Assembly (NCBI GenBank): GCA_016946835.1
Contig: JACVTC010000098.1
Location: 601,001 to 665,000 of the forward strand
Direction: 5' to 3'
DNA: 64,000 bases
Source: Neocallimastix lanati (nom. inval.)
Taxonomy: Eukaryota; Neocallimastigomycota; Neocallimastigomycetes; Neocallimastigales; Neocallimastigaceae
Part shown: positions 1-19,084 of the stretch, piece by piece
Position numbering within the stretch: position 1 is the stretch's first letter
Layout of the letters: each line of letters begins with the position of its first letter
Program-made: the position numbers and the translations under genes
Notes under the pieces: generated by a model
Seen by the model: only the letters and a program-made list of their open reading frames with translations
Told to the model about the DNA's origin: nothing
The model's database searches: none

Positions 1-3000
1 TTTTTTTTTGTATTATTTTTTTTTTGTATTATTTTTTTTTATTGTTTTTATTTTTATTTTTATTTTAATTTTTACTTTTATTTTTTACTTTTATTTTTTA
101 TTTTTATTTTTTTAATTATTATTTATTTATTTATATCCTTATGTATTTATTATTTTTATTTTAACTCATTCAATTTTTTTTTTTTTATTTTTAATTTTTT
201 TAATAATTTTTAATATTTAAAACTTTTTTATCTTCTTAATAATTTTTATGTAATATTAATTTAGTTTTTTTAAAAAAAAAAAATAAAAAAAAAAATTATT
301 TGTATAAAACCAAAGGAAATGAATTAATATATTTAGTTAAATTTAATAGACATGAATAAATAAATATATAATGTTAAAAAAAAAAAATTAGTAATATTAT
401 TTAAATTTAAAACATTGTATATATATTCAAATATTATAAAGTATAAAATATTTAATATTTTTTTTTATAATTTACATTTAAACTTAATTATAAAATATTA
501 TTATTATAATGGTATTACTTACATATATATATCATAATTGTTACATTGGTAATTACTGTTTTAAAGTTTAAATAATTATCACAATTTTAAATAAAAATAA
601 AATAAAATAAATATACATATATATATATTAATAAATTACTTTTTTTTTTTTTAAAAAAAAAAAAATAATAATAATTATCATAATTTTAATAATAAAATAA
701 AAAACATATATTAATAAATACCTTTTTTTCCTTTTTTTTTTTTTTTTTATTTAATTTAATTTAATTTATTTTTATTATAACTAAATAAGTGATATAAATA
801 ATACTTTCAAAACTGTTTTAAAACAAGTTAGTAATATATTTATTTATAATTATTATTAGTATTATGGATAATAAATAATAAATAATTATATTTATTTTAT
901 ATATTCATAATTTAATAAGATTATTTTTACTTTTTTAATAAATTATTTATTTCAAATTTACATATATAATTAAAATAAATAATATAATATATTCAATAAA
1001 GGCTTTTTTGAAATAATAATATAATTAATGTTTTAAATAATAATGAATAATTAAAATGTTAAAAAGTTATTATATCAAAGCCTTTGAATACTTTAATAAT
1101 TATCTATCTTAAAACTAATATTTAAAACTATTATATCAAAGCCTTTGAATACTTTAATAATAATCTATCTTTAAATTAATATTTAAAACTATTATATCAA
1201 AGCCTTTGAATACTTTAATAATTATCTATCTTAAAATTAATATTTAAAACTATTATTATTAAAGTATAATGTATATTTTTATTTTCCTCTATTTATAATA
1301 ATTATTTTTTTTTTATTTTTTAATTTTTTATTATTTTGTTTTGTTTTTATTTTTTATCTTTGTTTTTATTATTGTTTTTTGTTATTTATTTTTTTTCTTT
1401 TTTGTTTTATTATTTTATTTAAATTTCTTAAGTATAAAATATTACTAAAATATCATATTATATTTTATTTTTTTTTTTTTTTTTTTTTTTCATTTGTTTT
1501 ACTCAAATTCTTTTTGTTTTTCTTTCAATATTAATCACTTATTTGAAAAAAATTTCCAAAAATAATTGAAAAATGCTTATGTTTTTAAAATATTATTAAT
1601 TAAAAATTAAGAAAGAAAATATATATATATATTTTATTAGTTTTTAAAAAATAAAAATTGAAAAGAAAATAAAAATTTGTCCTCGGCCTTTTTTTTTTTT
1701 AATCTATTTTTTTTTTTTTTTTTTAATTAATTTCATTTGATGTATTATTTTAAAATTTTGTAAATATATTTAATTAAAATCTATATATAACAATATATAA
1801 TGAAATATTCTTTATATTAATAATATTATACTAAATATAAAAACAAAACTACAAAATAAATATAATAATAATTATAAAAACTTTAATAATAAATATATTT
1901 TCTGTATTTTATTCTTAATTATTTTTTGTCAATTTAACAAAATATATTATTAATAAATACATAAAATTGTTGTACTACTACTTTAAAATATATTAATTAA
2001 TTACTTTATAATTTATCTAAAACTTTAAACATTAATTAAATTAATTAATTAATAATAATAATATTAATAGCAATTAAAATTATTTAGTATTATTATTTTT
2101 AGTTAAATAAAAACAATTTAATAAAAAATTAAATATATTCAAATATTTCTAACAAAATATACATTAATAGACATATAATTAATTATACTTTAAAATATTA
2201 ATACTTTTTTTATAAATATAAAAAATTGATTTTCTTTATATAAAAATAAAGTTTAATATCAAAAATTAAAATCAATTAAAAAAAAAAAAAAAAACAGAAA
2301 ATGATTTATTAAAATTTTATTATTTAGTACATTAATTATTTTATAAAAAATTAAATTTTTCTTATATTTATATAAATAAAAACTAATACAGATACAAAAA
2401 ATTAACATAGAAAATAATAAAGAAATGAATTTTTATATAGAAGAGTAGTTTTTATAAAATTTGTTCTATACTAAATGCATAATGTTATGAATATATTTAT
2501 ATATAACTATAAATTTATAATTATTAATTTAAATTAAAATTAATGGTTTAAATAAAAATAGCAAAAAAACTTTTATATGGCTCAATTTTCATAAATATTT
2601 TATTATAAATTACTAATAATACAACAAATATCTTTTACTAACTAAAGTTTATTCTAAAAAAATATATATATATATATATATTTTTACTAACTTATTACTT
2701 AAATAAATAAATAAATAAAGATGTATATGTGTATATTCATTATATATTATTATATAATTTATTGTTATTAGGTTATATAACTTAAGAATCATTATTTTCC
2801 AATTTATCTTACTATTAATATTATTATTATTTATTGTTCTGTTAATCATTACTTTTTAATTATTAATTATTAATTATTATAAATATTTTTTTTCTTTTTG
2901 AAATTAAAAAATGTTAAAATATTTGTTTTAAATTTTATTTACAAATCTTACTATATTAGAATTATCACTATATCGTTATTAATTAATTAATATTATGAAA

Positions 3001-4196
3001 AATAAATATAGAAAAGGAAATTAAAAATTTCAATAATAATGAATATTGATAATACAAAATATAAATAATAACTTTAATATATATATTTATAATAAATATT
3101 TATAATAAAATATAAAATATATTAATATTTATGTAAAGAAAAATCAAATCAAACGAAAATTAAAAATTGTGGTTGATATAATTAAAAAATAATAAATATG
3201 AAATCACGTTTATAAAAAATTATGAAAATAAATAAATAATTTATAATATTTTTAATTATATAAATAGAGCAAAATTAATATTGACTATTTTAAATTAAAT
3301 AGCTTTATAATTTAGTGACCATTATATAAAAGAAAAATTATTGTAAAAAATTAATAGTTAAAATATGATAATTAAAGAGTTACTATAATTTAACGAAGGA
3401 ACTAAAATAAAATTTCTCCCAGTAGTTATAATCGGAGTTTATCATCTATCAATGCAAATTATTTATTAATATATAATTTTTTTAATTGATATATTAATTA
3501 AAATATATAATTTACAAAAGATAGATATATATATTTATATTTTTTTTACCATTTTTAGTTTATTTCAATAATTTTTTTGCCCTACTTTTCCTTTTTTTTT
3601 TTTTTTATATCAAATATTTTTAATCAGTTAAATTTTAAAAACTATAATTATTATATAATAAAATATATAATAAAGTTTATTTTATAATTATGAACAGTAA
3701 TGGAAAATTTTTAAAATTTTTTTAATAATATTTTAATATATCAAAATAAAAAAATTGTGGACAATTTATTATCAAATACTGATTAAATATCATTAATTAT
3801 CAATTTTTTTTTTTTTTTTTTAATAAACTTATTTATTATTGTATTATCAATAATACATTAGTTTATTAAATTTTTATTTACATTATTAATAATTATTAAT
3901 TATTAATTAATTATTAATAGTTAATTATCATAAATATAAATATATTTTATATTTATTATTAACATTTTTATTTATTAATTTTTATTATCAAACATTATTT
4001 TTATCAATATTATTATTATAGTTAATTATTATTATTTTTTTTTTATTATTATTTATTATTTATTATTTATTATTTATTATTATTTTATACAGAAATTTTT
4101 CATATATTAAATTCATAATCAATAATAGAATTATTATTTGTATTTCCATTTTTATATTAAAAATTAAATTTTTTATCAATAATTATGATTTTATTT

Positions 4197-4227
<31 letters not shown>

Positions 4228-4362
4228 GATTTTTTTGTTTTTGATTTTATTTTGTTTATTAAATAAATTTTTATTCATTAAATATATATATATATATTCT
4301 TTATTATTATTTAATAATTCATTACACATATAATTATTTCTATAAACTAATTATTATTTATT
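1..4362. other. AT-rich gene-free stretch
   Basis: No coding exon could be recognised on either strand. The stretch is made of A/T runs, TTA/AAT repeats and poly(T) tracts. Two features stand out: a threefold 61-bp repeat (listed separately) and a T29 run at 4199-4227, which is an A-run in the sense of the minus-strand peptidase gene and lies about 135 bp beyond its stop codon. The short minus-strand reading frame at 2649-2849 is low complexity and not a gene. Confidence 0.7.
1071..1254. repeat. 61-bp tandem repeat, three copies
   Basis: The phrase tatatcaaagcctttgaata begins at about 1071, 1132 and 1193, giving a 61-bp period. The copies differ by only a few substitutions or single-base indels. 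A partial, inverted-looking aggctttttt lies just upstream at about 1003. No coding potential is seen; it is a minisatellite in intergenic DNA. Confidence 0.85.
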
Positions 4363-9826
<5,464 letters not shown>

Positions 9827-12595
9827 TTATCTTGAGTGGCTCATTGTAGATTCCTTTAATGCAACTAATTGTTTAGTTCTGAAGTTTTCATAATGAACAA
9901 TACCAGTAGTTTCAATTAAATCTTGAAGATGAGTTCTAGTTAAGAAGTTTCTAAGTTGTGAGAATTCACAGTGGTTTTCATCTTCAACTATATTTATTTA
10001 ATATAAAAATTATTTCATTAAATAATTAAAAATAATATTAATAAATATATTTAATATTATATATTTATATATATATAATTTAAATCTTACTATTAATTAA
10101 ACCCCAGCGAGTTTTACGTCCACGAACAGCCTTACCGTCAACAACGACATTTCTTTCAGAACCAACTACAGCGAATGGGATTAAATCCTTTAAAAATAAT
10201 TGTAATTACGAGAAATATATATATATTTCAATTTAATTAATATGTTCAAACATTTTATATATTTATAATATTTATAATATATATAATATTAATATATTAG
10301 GAATAATATGCATATATTAATTATATATAAATTGTTTATTTTTTATGTTTTTTGTTTTAATTTTTTCCATACTCTCATTTCTTGATTTAAAGCCTTCTCA
10401 GCCCTATCAGCTTCAGTAACACTATAATCATCAGTATCAACATCATCGTATGGATAAAGTTCAATATTATGGAAAGCAAGTTCTTCCTTGATTCTCTTTT
10501 TGAAAGCAACACGTTCTTCTAATGTTAAAGAATCAGATTTTGCAATAACTGGAATAACATTACAGATATCAGAAAGTTTCTTAAGAACAATAATATCAAT
10601 TGGTTTAAGACTAAAGTTGTATTTATTAACAAAGCATTAATAATTAAATTCATATTAATATTTATAATTACATGATTTTAATTTATCATATATCGTTAAC
10701 AATAAAAATAAAAAATATATTATATTTACGAGTGACCAGTTGGAGCAATGAAATATAAAACAGCATGAATTCTTGTATCGGCTATTCTTCTTTCTCTGTT
10801 TGGAGTTAATTCTTTACGAAGATAAGTAGCATATTGATCCTTAATATACTTAACAATAGAATCCCAACTAATAAAAAAATTATAAAAAAAAATTATAAAT
10901 ATAAATATTAATAAAAATAATAATAATTAAATTATTATATTAATAATAACTAAATATCTTCAGCAATCGAAATGACAATAAAAAAAAAAAAAACTAATAA
11001 TAATAAGAGCCACATATTTCCATAACAGCAAATAATAAAAATAAAAACAAAATAAAAATTTAATTATTAAAAGAATTACCAGTTTTCATTATTAATTTGG
11101 TCACCAAAACCTGGAGTATCAGTAATACTTAATCTGAGTCTAACTCCATTTTCTTCAATAACTATTTACATTAAAAAAATAAATAAAATGCATAAAAATC
11201 ATTATAAATATAAATAATATATAAATTTTTAAAATTTATACAAAGTTTATTATTAATTACTTACTATGAGTAATTGTATTAATTTCAGTAGTTTGACGAA
11301 TTGGATCACTAGCTTTCTGAGTGGCCTTATTATCTAAAAGATGAGCAGCAAAAAGAGTATTAATCATAGTAGATTTACCTAAACCAGATTGACCTATGGA
11401 ATATTTAATAACATTTATTCAATTAATTAAAATCTTCAATTTGATAATAGTTATAACAACATTTGAATATTTTTTAACATATCATAAATAGTCTAATTGT
11501 TGTTAATAAAACTTATTCATATTTAAAAAGTCCCTAATATATATAAATAAATTAAAACCTATGTTCAATATTTATTTATCTATTTATTTATTAAAACAAT
11601 TTATTTATTGAAATTTCTTACTCTAATTATTGATAATTTTAACAAAATTTCTAAAAAATACTTGTATCAATAATTGCTTTTTTAGTAATAACAATATACT
11701 GTTTTAAAAAATATATATATGTTTAAAATATTGTATTACATTTAATTATATTTTTTTTCATTTATTAAAATTTAGAAATATAATTTAAACATTATTCTGA
11801 ATATAAACTCTTTGATTTTTTATCATAAACAATCAAATCTTTTACAATAAAAGATAATTTATAGTAAATTGTATTTCATATTCCCGATATTGTTCATAGT
11901 GTGAACTTATTTCATTTAATATTATCAACTTCACAAGTACATTCTTTCAATATAAATGAATTATTGTTCTATCAAGATTGTTTTTTTATTTATTGTTTAT
12001 TTGTTTATTTTTGGAAAACTATTGACAATAATTTATAAATTTACAATTTCTGAATATACTAACCAACAACCATAAGATTTAAAGTAAAACCTCTTTTAAT
12101 TAATTTCTTTTCAATTTGTTTAGTTATAGTATCGAAACCGACATATCCTGTTAAAGCAATCTTTTAATAAAAAGTATATATATATATTTAATAGTAATTA
12201 AATTTGATAATAATTTTATTAATTATATTTATTTATACTCAAAAAAAAAAAAATAATAATAATAATATATAAATAAATAAATCATAACAATAAAAAAATA
12301 AAAAAGAAAAAAAAAAAAAAAAAAACTTTTTTAAATATTTAAAAAAATCAATTCAATATATATTAAATTGTTTTATTAATTTTTTATCATTGAATAAAAA
12401 AAATCTACGAAATAATTTTTTTTTTTTTTTACAAATATTATAACAATATATTCAATTTAATAATAGAAATCCCATTATTATAATTTAAAATGTCTTTATA
12501 ATCAATTATTTATTTTGTTTAATAATGATATTCACTTTCTTATTTTCTTGTGGTTGTTGAACAGCAGGAGCTGGACTTTGTGGAGCTGAATCCAT
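9827..12595 (-). CDS. CDC10: Cdc10-type septin GTPase, eight exons, with a one-base frameshift in exon 2
   Basis: Septins are GTP-binding proteins that form filaments at sites of division and polarised growth. Exons read 12595-12536, 12160-12063, 11393-11265, 11161-11080, 10867-10730, 10610-10373, 10187-10091 and 9987-9827. All introns are GT..AG and phases agree except in exon 2. The P-loop GQSGLGKST (about residues 53-61), DTPGFGD (about 110) and AKSD (about 192-195) are the G1, G3 and G4 motifs. GYVGFDTI before the P-loop, RKELTPNRE, the GRKTRWG septin element and RTHLQDLIETT follow in order. The product ends soon after the last of these, without a coiled coil, as in Cdc10 (predicted about 333 aa against 322 in yeast). 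Exon 2 is 98 nt where 97 keep the frame: the A-run between the codons for DTIT and QIEKK (plus strand 12118-12121) has one A too many. This is either an assembly error or a recent inactivation. The 20-residue Gln/Pro-rich first exon is inferred. Confidence 0.88.
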
Positions 12596-13454
12596 TTTTA
12601 TATTTGTTTATAATTATGTAATTAAGAAAAAAAAAAAAATCTATAGTTTATTTATTTGTTTATTTATTGATATCCTTTTAATATATTTAATATATTCTGA
12701 TAAGATTAAAAATCTATATTAAAAAATATATATATAAATAATAAAAAATATTATTATTTTAATAATTTATTAATTATTTTGATTTAATTTAAAACAAATA
12801 TATTTTTAATTTAAAAATTAGAAGTTTTATTATTTATAATGTCAACTTTTTTACTCTTCAGTCTTTATAATGTTAAAAATAATTTATATTTAATTTTTAA
12901 TATAAAAAATAAATAATTGTTTTTTTTTTTTTTTTTTAATAAAAAAAATCTTTATATAAATATTATCAAAATTAATTGATATATATAATAAATAAACATT
13001 CTATATAATAGATTATACTTATTTTGAATTTTTATTTTTTAATATATTTTTAAATAAAAATATTAAATAATTTAATAATATTAATATATATTAAATATAC
13101 ATTATTACTATTATATAAAACATATATTAATTATGACTATATAATTTAATAAGCATATATGTTAATTTTCTTTTAACATATAAATGTATAAAAACATTTT
13201 AATTCTTCATAAATACAAAAAGTATAATACAATATTGTATTATATTATTTTATACATTACAAAACATTGCTTAATCCAATCATGAAAGTTTTTATTTAGC
13301 CACTAATACATTATTAAATTTAATATTTACAATATATAATATATTAATAACTAAACATACAGAGAAAAAAATAGTTTTAGGCGTTAATAATTTTGATATT
13401 TAAGCGGTACATACTATCAGTCATAATTTTTATTAAATCAACTAACATGATCAA

Positions 13455-13487
13455 TCATTAATTTATGTGATAGACATAAATTAATGA
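13455..13487. repeat. Perfect 14-bp inverted repeat with 5-nt loop
   Basis: tcattaatttatgt, then gatag, then acataaattaatga: the arms pair without a mismatch. It lies 10 bp before a TTTA array and about 860 bp upstream of the septin start. Such palindromes arise often in very AT-rich DNA, so the role is open. Confidence 0.8.
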
Positions 13488-13496
13488 ATTCTCTTG

Positions 13497-13617
<121 letters not shown>

Positions 13618-14789
13618 ATACTATTAATAAAATCGGATTAATGGTTTTATAAGGTTCCCTGGAGACCATGCCCTCACTACGATATGTCAAAAATACCTTT
13701 AATTATTGAAAGTTTCTAAGTCTGTTGAAGTTTGAAGAACCTTTATTTAAGTATAATATTTTTTTAAAATGATTAATTAAAAAATATGAAAAAAATAATT
13801 AAATAAATTTATTATTATTTATTCACTAAAACTATTTTAAAATAATTTTACATAAATAGTTAAAAGATAAAAAATAAATTAAAATAAATTATATTTAATA
13901 ACAAAATTTTTTAATATTCATACTAAATAAAAATCTTTAAATAGTATAAATAAACATTTTATATCGTTTTTAAAAGTTTCATCTTATATAGAAATTCAAT
14001 GAACGATAGTTTTTATTTCTGTTAGATTTTAATAAATACTTTTACTGATACAATTTCAAATTATCTTTTAATAATCATATTGAACTATTTAATTTTATTA
14101 TATATTTTAAATGATTTTCTTTCAACTAATGATCTATCAATAAGTTTAAAGAATTATTATGATATTATATTTTTATATTTTTAAAGTATTTCTATAATTA
14201 TTGTTTTTGAAATATTATTATGATTATTAAATAATTAGTAATTTATAATTTATTTATTAATTAAAATTTTTATAAATATTAATATTAATTATTATTTTAA
14301 AGTATTATAATTATTATTATAATTATTATTTTTTGAGTTATTATAATTATTATTGAATTAAATATTAATATTTTGAAGTATAATTATAATTATTAATTAT
14401 TATTTTTGTTATTTTGTTTTGTATTTTGTAAATAACATATTTTCTTAAAACTGCTTTATAATTAAAAAAAAAAAATAAAAATAAAATAAAATAAAATAAA
14501 AAATTTAATACTAATTTATTCATAATAAATAATCCAGTATATAATTAAAAAAAAAAGTAAATAAATTATAACTAACTTAATACTAATAACAAATAATAAA
14601 GAAAATATTTTGTTTTTTATTAAAAAATTTAAAATAAGATATTTTTTATAATCTTTTATACTATATATATATAATTAAATGTATTTATTTAAACATTTAA
14701 ATATTTTATTATAAATGAAAGAAGATATAAATATTGAAATAATAATTATTTAGATATTTATATAAGAATCTTGAAAAATGATTTGATTC

Positions 14790-15104
14790 ATCTATATTGA
14801 TTGCATAACATAAAATTAAGGATGATATTATAAAAAGTATAATTCCTTTTGGTACAAAACTTAATTGTATATTCAATTATTTAATGAAGTTTCATAAGAA
14901 ATGAGATTTATATATTCTGAATATAGTACAATTAAATACCAAATAAGAAGAAATATAAATAAGCAACTATCTCCTGATATAACAATATTTGATGAAATTT
15001 CTGATGAATCAAAATATTATGAAACAATAAGAAATGAGAATTTTATAATATTCAAAAATCCTAATTTAATAATCTTTAAACTGATAAATCAATATTTTAA
15101 TTGA
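14790..15104 (+). pseudogene. Fragment of a MULE-like transposase
   Basis: The stretch encodes EYSTIKYQIRRNIN, then FDEISDESKYYETIRNENF, which parallels EYSTIRSQIIRNIN and FDDIPIESEYYKTKRNENF of the larger transposase relic at 16751-18190. Upstream, in another frame, KIKDDIIKSIIPFG matches KIKEEIKKNSIPMD of that copy. Only the region before the catalytic domain is left and it is frameshifted. It is a relic of a second copy of the same family; the 15105-16190 stretch after it is low-complexity DNA. Confidence 0.7.
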
Positions 15105-16750
15105 AAAATACAAAACCATGGAATCCATTATTAATTGATAATGGATAATGAAAGACCAAGAAATGATATTGTTGAATTATAGTTTAAATATTTAATTTAA
15201 ATAATATAAACACTGATTTGTAATAAATTACAGATGAAAAAAAAAAAATATATAAGAATTCTTCTAATTCTGTCGTACAAATTTATTATTAACAGTTAAG
15301 ATTATTTATAATTAAAAATCTATAATTGTTTAATACGTTTTAAAAATTTATAAAAAATTTTGCTTTATAAATAATTCTAAATAATTATTTTATTATTCTT
15401 TTTATTTTCATATTTTCATTAGTAATTTTTTTACTATAAATTATATTTATATAATTAATTTTATGAATACTATAAAACAAATTTTCTATTAAATATTTAT
15501 ATTTTTATATTTATATTAATAATTTTTATACAATAAAACAAAAGTTTTCAATTAAAATGTAACAATAATAAATGTTTTTATTAATAACTTTATATCTATA
15601 TCATTAATTTTATTAATTAATAAACATAAAAGGTTAAAATTTTTTTATTCTAAAACTTTTATTTAAATTTTATTTCTTTAAAGAATATTTTATTTATATA
15701 TTTAAAGATTTTTAAACCTTTTAATTTTAATTTTTTGTTAATATAAATAGTTTTTTTTTAAATAATATTTTATTTTTAAGAATATTTAAAGAATATTTTT
15801 TTTATATATTTTTAAGATATATAAACCTTTTTAATTTTTAAAATGTTTTTTTTTTTAAAAAAAAAATGCTTTTTATATTTCAAGGGAGGGGAGTGTGCAT
15901 TTCGAAAATTTTTATTACAAAAATTTGTATTTTGTTGTATGGCTTAAATATTTTTAATTTTAAGCCGCTTAATTTTATTAAAAATTTAATGAATAATAAT
16001 TAATTAATTAAATAAATAAAATTACAATTCTCAAAAATTTTCAAACACGTAATCTTACGTGGGGCGTATATCTAATTGTATCATAATTTTGTGGCTTTTT
16101 CTACAATTTTTAAAAAGCCATATATTTACAATATGGCGTGAATAATAAAGTGGTGATATTTTATGACGAAAATTTATAAGCCACCAAGAATTTGGCGAAA
16201 TTCAACTGGACGAAATTCAACTTTTGGCGAAATACAACACTTCAATAAATAATAATTAGGTTAGGTATTTCTATTTAACATTGAAAAATAAAATAAAAAA
16301 TAAATAACCATTTTATTTTTTAATGCTTAAAAAATAAAATAAAAATAAGAAATAAGAAAACTTTTTTTTTAAACATTGAAAAATAAAATAAAAATAAATA
16401 AACATTTTATTTTTTAATGCTTAAAAAATAAAATAATAATAAATTAACATTTTATTTTTAATGCTTAAAAAAAAAAAAAATAAAAAATAAGAAATAAGAA
16501 AACTTCTTTTTTAAACATTAAAAAATAAAAAAAATAAAATAAAATAAAATAAAAAATAAAAAATAAAAATAAATAAATAAAATAGTAAATAAAGAAATAA
16601 TAAATAATTAATAATTAAATAATTATTTAAATAATTGTATAATTAATTAAAAAAAGGTTTATTATTTTAAATATTAAAAAAAAAAAAAAAGTTTCAAAGC
16701 ATTTAAAAGTATATTTATTAAAATATTTTATTAAAAAATTTTAATTATCA

Positions 16751-18190
16751 ATGGAAGACAATATAGAAATTGAAATAAGTGAAACAAATCGAGGAAATGA
16801 ACAAATTATTATTAATAAAAAACACAAATTTAATTTTTCATTTCAAAGGAAAGATAAATCAAAAATTTATAGATGCACTGAATATAAGACTTTAAATAAA
16901 TGTAAATCTTTAATTATTTTAAATGATAAAAAGGAGGTTTTAAAATATGAAAGTTTACATAACCATCTCGAAAAAGAAATTGATGTGTCTATATCAGTAG
17001 CAAAGCATAAAATTAAGGAAGAAATTAAGAAAAATTCAATTCCTATGGATATAAAACCTAAACATATATTTAATGCCGTTTCTCAAGAAATGGGACTTAT
17101 ATGTCCCGAATATAGTACAATTAGATCCCAAATAATAAGAAATATAAATAAACAATTTCCTCCAAACATAAAAAGTTTTGATGATATTCCCATTGAATCA
17201 GAATATTATAAAACGAAAAGAAATGAAAATTTTATGATATTTAAAAATACTGATCTAATAATCTTTCAATCACCTTTCCAAGCATATTTATTTTCGAATT
17301 ATCATCAAAATATATTTGCGGACGGTACATTTTATGCAGCACCGAAATTTAGTTATCAATTATTTATAACAAGAACTTATGTTGGGGAATTTAATATGTT
17401 TTACACTACTTCCATTTCTATATTAAAAAATAAAAAACAATCTACATATGAAACATTATTTAAAGAAATAAAAAAAAAATTCAAATAAATTTAGGAGTAA
17501 TACATTAATTACTACAATTAATTTTCATTGTGATTTTGAACAAGATATATCTAATGCCTCAAAAAAAGTTTTTCCCAATATAGATATTAAATATTGTGTT
17601 TGGCATTACAAAAGATCGTTAGAAAAACAAAAAAATATATTATGTTATCATGAAGTGAAGAATAATAATGATGTATATATTTATTATAAAGCTATTTCGA
17701 ACTTACCTTTTATAAACCCTAACTATATATTTGATATTTATATTATAATAAAAAGAATTTGTCAAAAAAAAAAGTATAATAATTTTCTGCAATTTTTAGA
17801 ATATTTTAATAAAAATTATTTACTTAAGTATAATGTTAATAATTGGAATTATTATGAAAATATAGAGCATTTAACAAACAATGCATCAGAATCTTATAAT
17901 AGCTACTTAAATAATATATTTCCAAATAAACCTTTATTTTATAAATTAATATATATATATTAAAAGAAGAAGAAAACTTATCTTATAATGATTATCAAAG
18001 GAGAACTAAAGGAAATTGGAAAAAAAAGCAAAAAATATTTAGTGCAACTGATGAAATTAAAATTTTAATTGAAAATTACAAAAGTAAGGAAATAAATTTA
18101 TTTTATAATGAATGCAACAGAAATGAATTAATTAAATTATGGAAAGAATGTTTAATTGATTTAAACGATATAAATATTAATTTAAAATAA
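16751..18190 (+). pseudogene. MULE-type transposase with FLYWCH-like N-terminus, two frameshifts
   Basis: The first segment (245 codons from the ATG at 16751) has a FLYWCH-like zinc-finger pattern near its start (YRCTEY...NKCKS...SLHNHLE) and then the start of a MULE transposase core, FADGTFYAAPKFSYQLF. The frame is lost in an A9 run at about 17470-17480. In the next frame come FHCDFEQDIS, KYCVWHYKRSL and HLTNNASESYNSYLN, which correspond to the acidic/His landmarks and the TNN..E..N motif of MULE transposases. A second shift at about 17960 moves the C-terminal part (YQRRTKGNWKKKQKIF to the TAA at 18188-18190) into a third frame. In a live element the enzyme would cut and paste the transposon in the nucleus; this copy cannot be translated whole. 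Confidence 0.75.
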
Positions 18191-18416
18191 ATAATCTTAA
18201 TTTAAAAAAATGCTAGAAAAATAAAAATTTGTTTATTTTAAATTTATATTTATAATCGTTTAAATAATAATTAAATAATCTTAATTAAAAAAAATGCTAG
18301 AAAAATACAAATTTATTTACCTATTGTGTTTATTTAATAATCTTAATAGAAATTATCTTTTAGTTATTTTTATTAAGTAATTTATAACTAAAACCGATTT
18401 ATTTGATACTAGTTAA

Positions 18417-18606
18417 AATTTTATTAATATCAATATCAATATTATATAATTATAAATTTTATTAATATCAATATCAATATTATATAATTATAAATTTTAT
18501 TTATATCAATATCAATATTATATTATTATAAATTTTATTAATATCAATATCAATATTATATTATTATAAATTTTATTAATATCAATATACTTTTCAAAAT
18601 TAATTA
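18417..18606. repeat. 38-bp tandem repeat, about five copies
   Basis: The unit aattttattaatatcaatat plus about 18 further bases recurs at 18417, 18455, 18493 and onward, with small changes (attata against attatt). It lies between the transposase relic and its right-hand inverted motifs, so it may be part of the element. Confidence 0.85.
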
Positions 18607-19084
18607 TGTTATTAAAAATATTAAATTCAATAAAAGATTTTTATTATTTTATTAAAATTATAATTGTTATTATTATATTTTAATAATAATTGATTCATAT
18701 TGACCAAACATTATAAATATTACTATGCAAATAATTAATTATTTTAATAGGATCAATTATTCAACTCTTATTGTTTTAATTTTTAATTCTTATATCATTT
18801 AAATTAATATATATATATGGGGAGAGTTGCATTTCCCCAAATTACATTTCCCCAAGTGGCGTAGTATTAAAAAGTTGCATTTCGACAAGTTGCATTTCGA
18901 CAAGTGGAGTATTATTTCACAGTTATAATATTAATTAATAATTTATTTTTAATAATATTTTACATTTAAATTTTAAATATAAGGAAAACTAGTATTTTTA
19001 AGCAGCTAAAGATATTAATAAAAAAAAACATTTAATACGAAAGAGTAATAGTATGAACATTTAAACAGGATTTTTTTATTGCAT

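Larger units (their letters stand above)
16194..18901 (+). mobile_element. Candidate MULE-like DNA transposon with inverted short terminal motifs
   Basis: On the left, gcgaaattcaac, acgaaattcaac and gcgaaatacaac follow each other at about 16195-16238. On the right, gttgcatttcgac occurs twice (18874-18886, 18889-18901), with two looser relatives (18826-18838, 18841-18853). The left set is the reverse complement of the right set under the consensus GTTGnATTTCGnC, as expected for terminal inverted repeats built from short subrepeats. The transposase relic lies between them on the plus strand. The true outer ends and target-site duplication were not found; another gtgcatttcga at about 15893 may mean the element starts further left. 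Confidence 0.55.
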
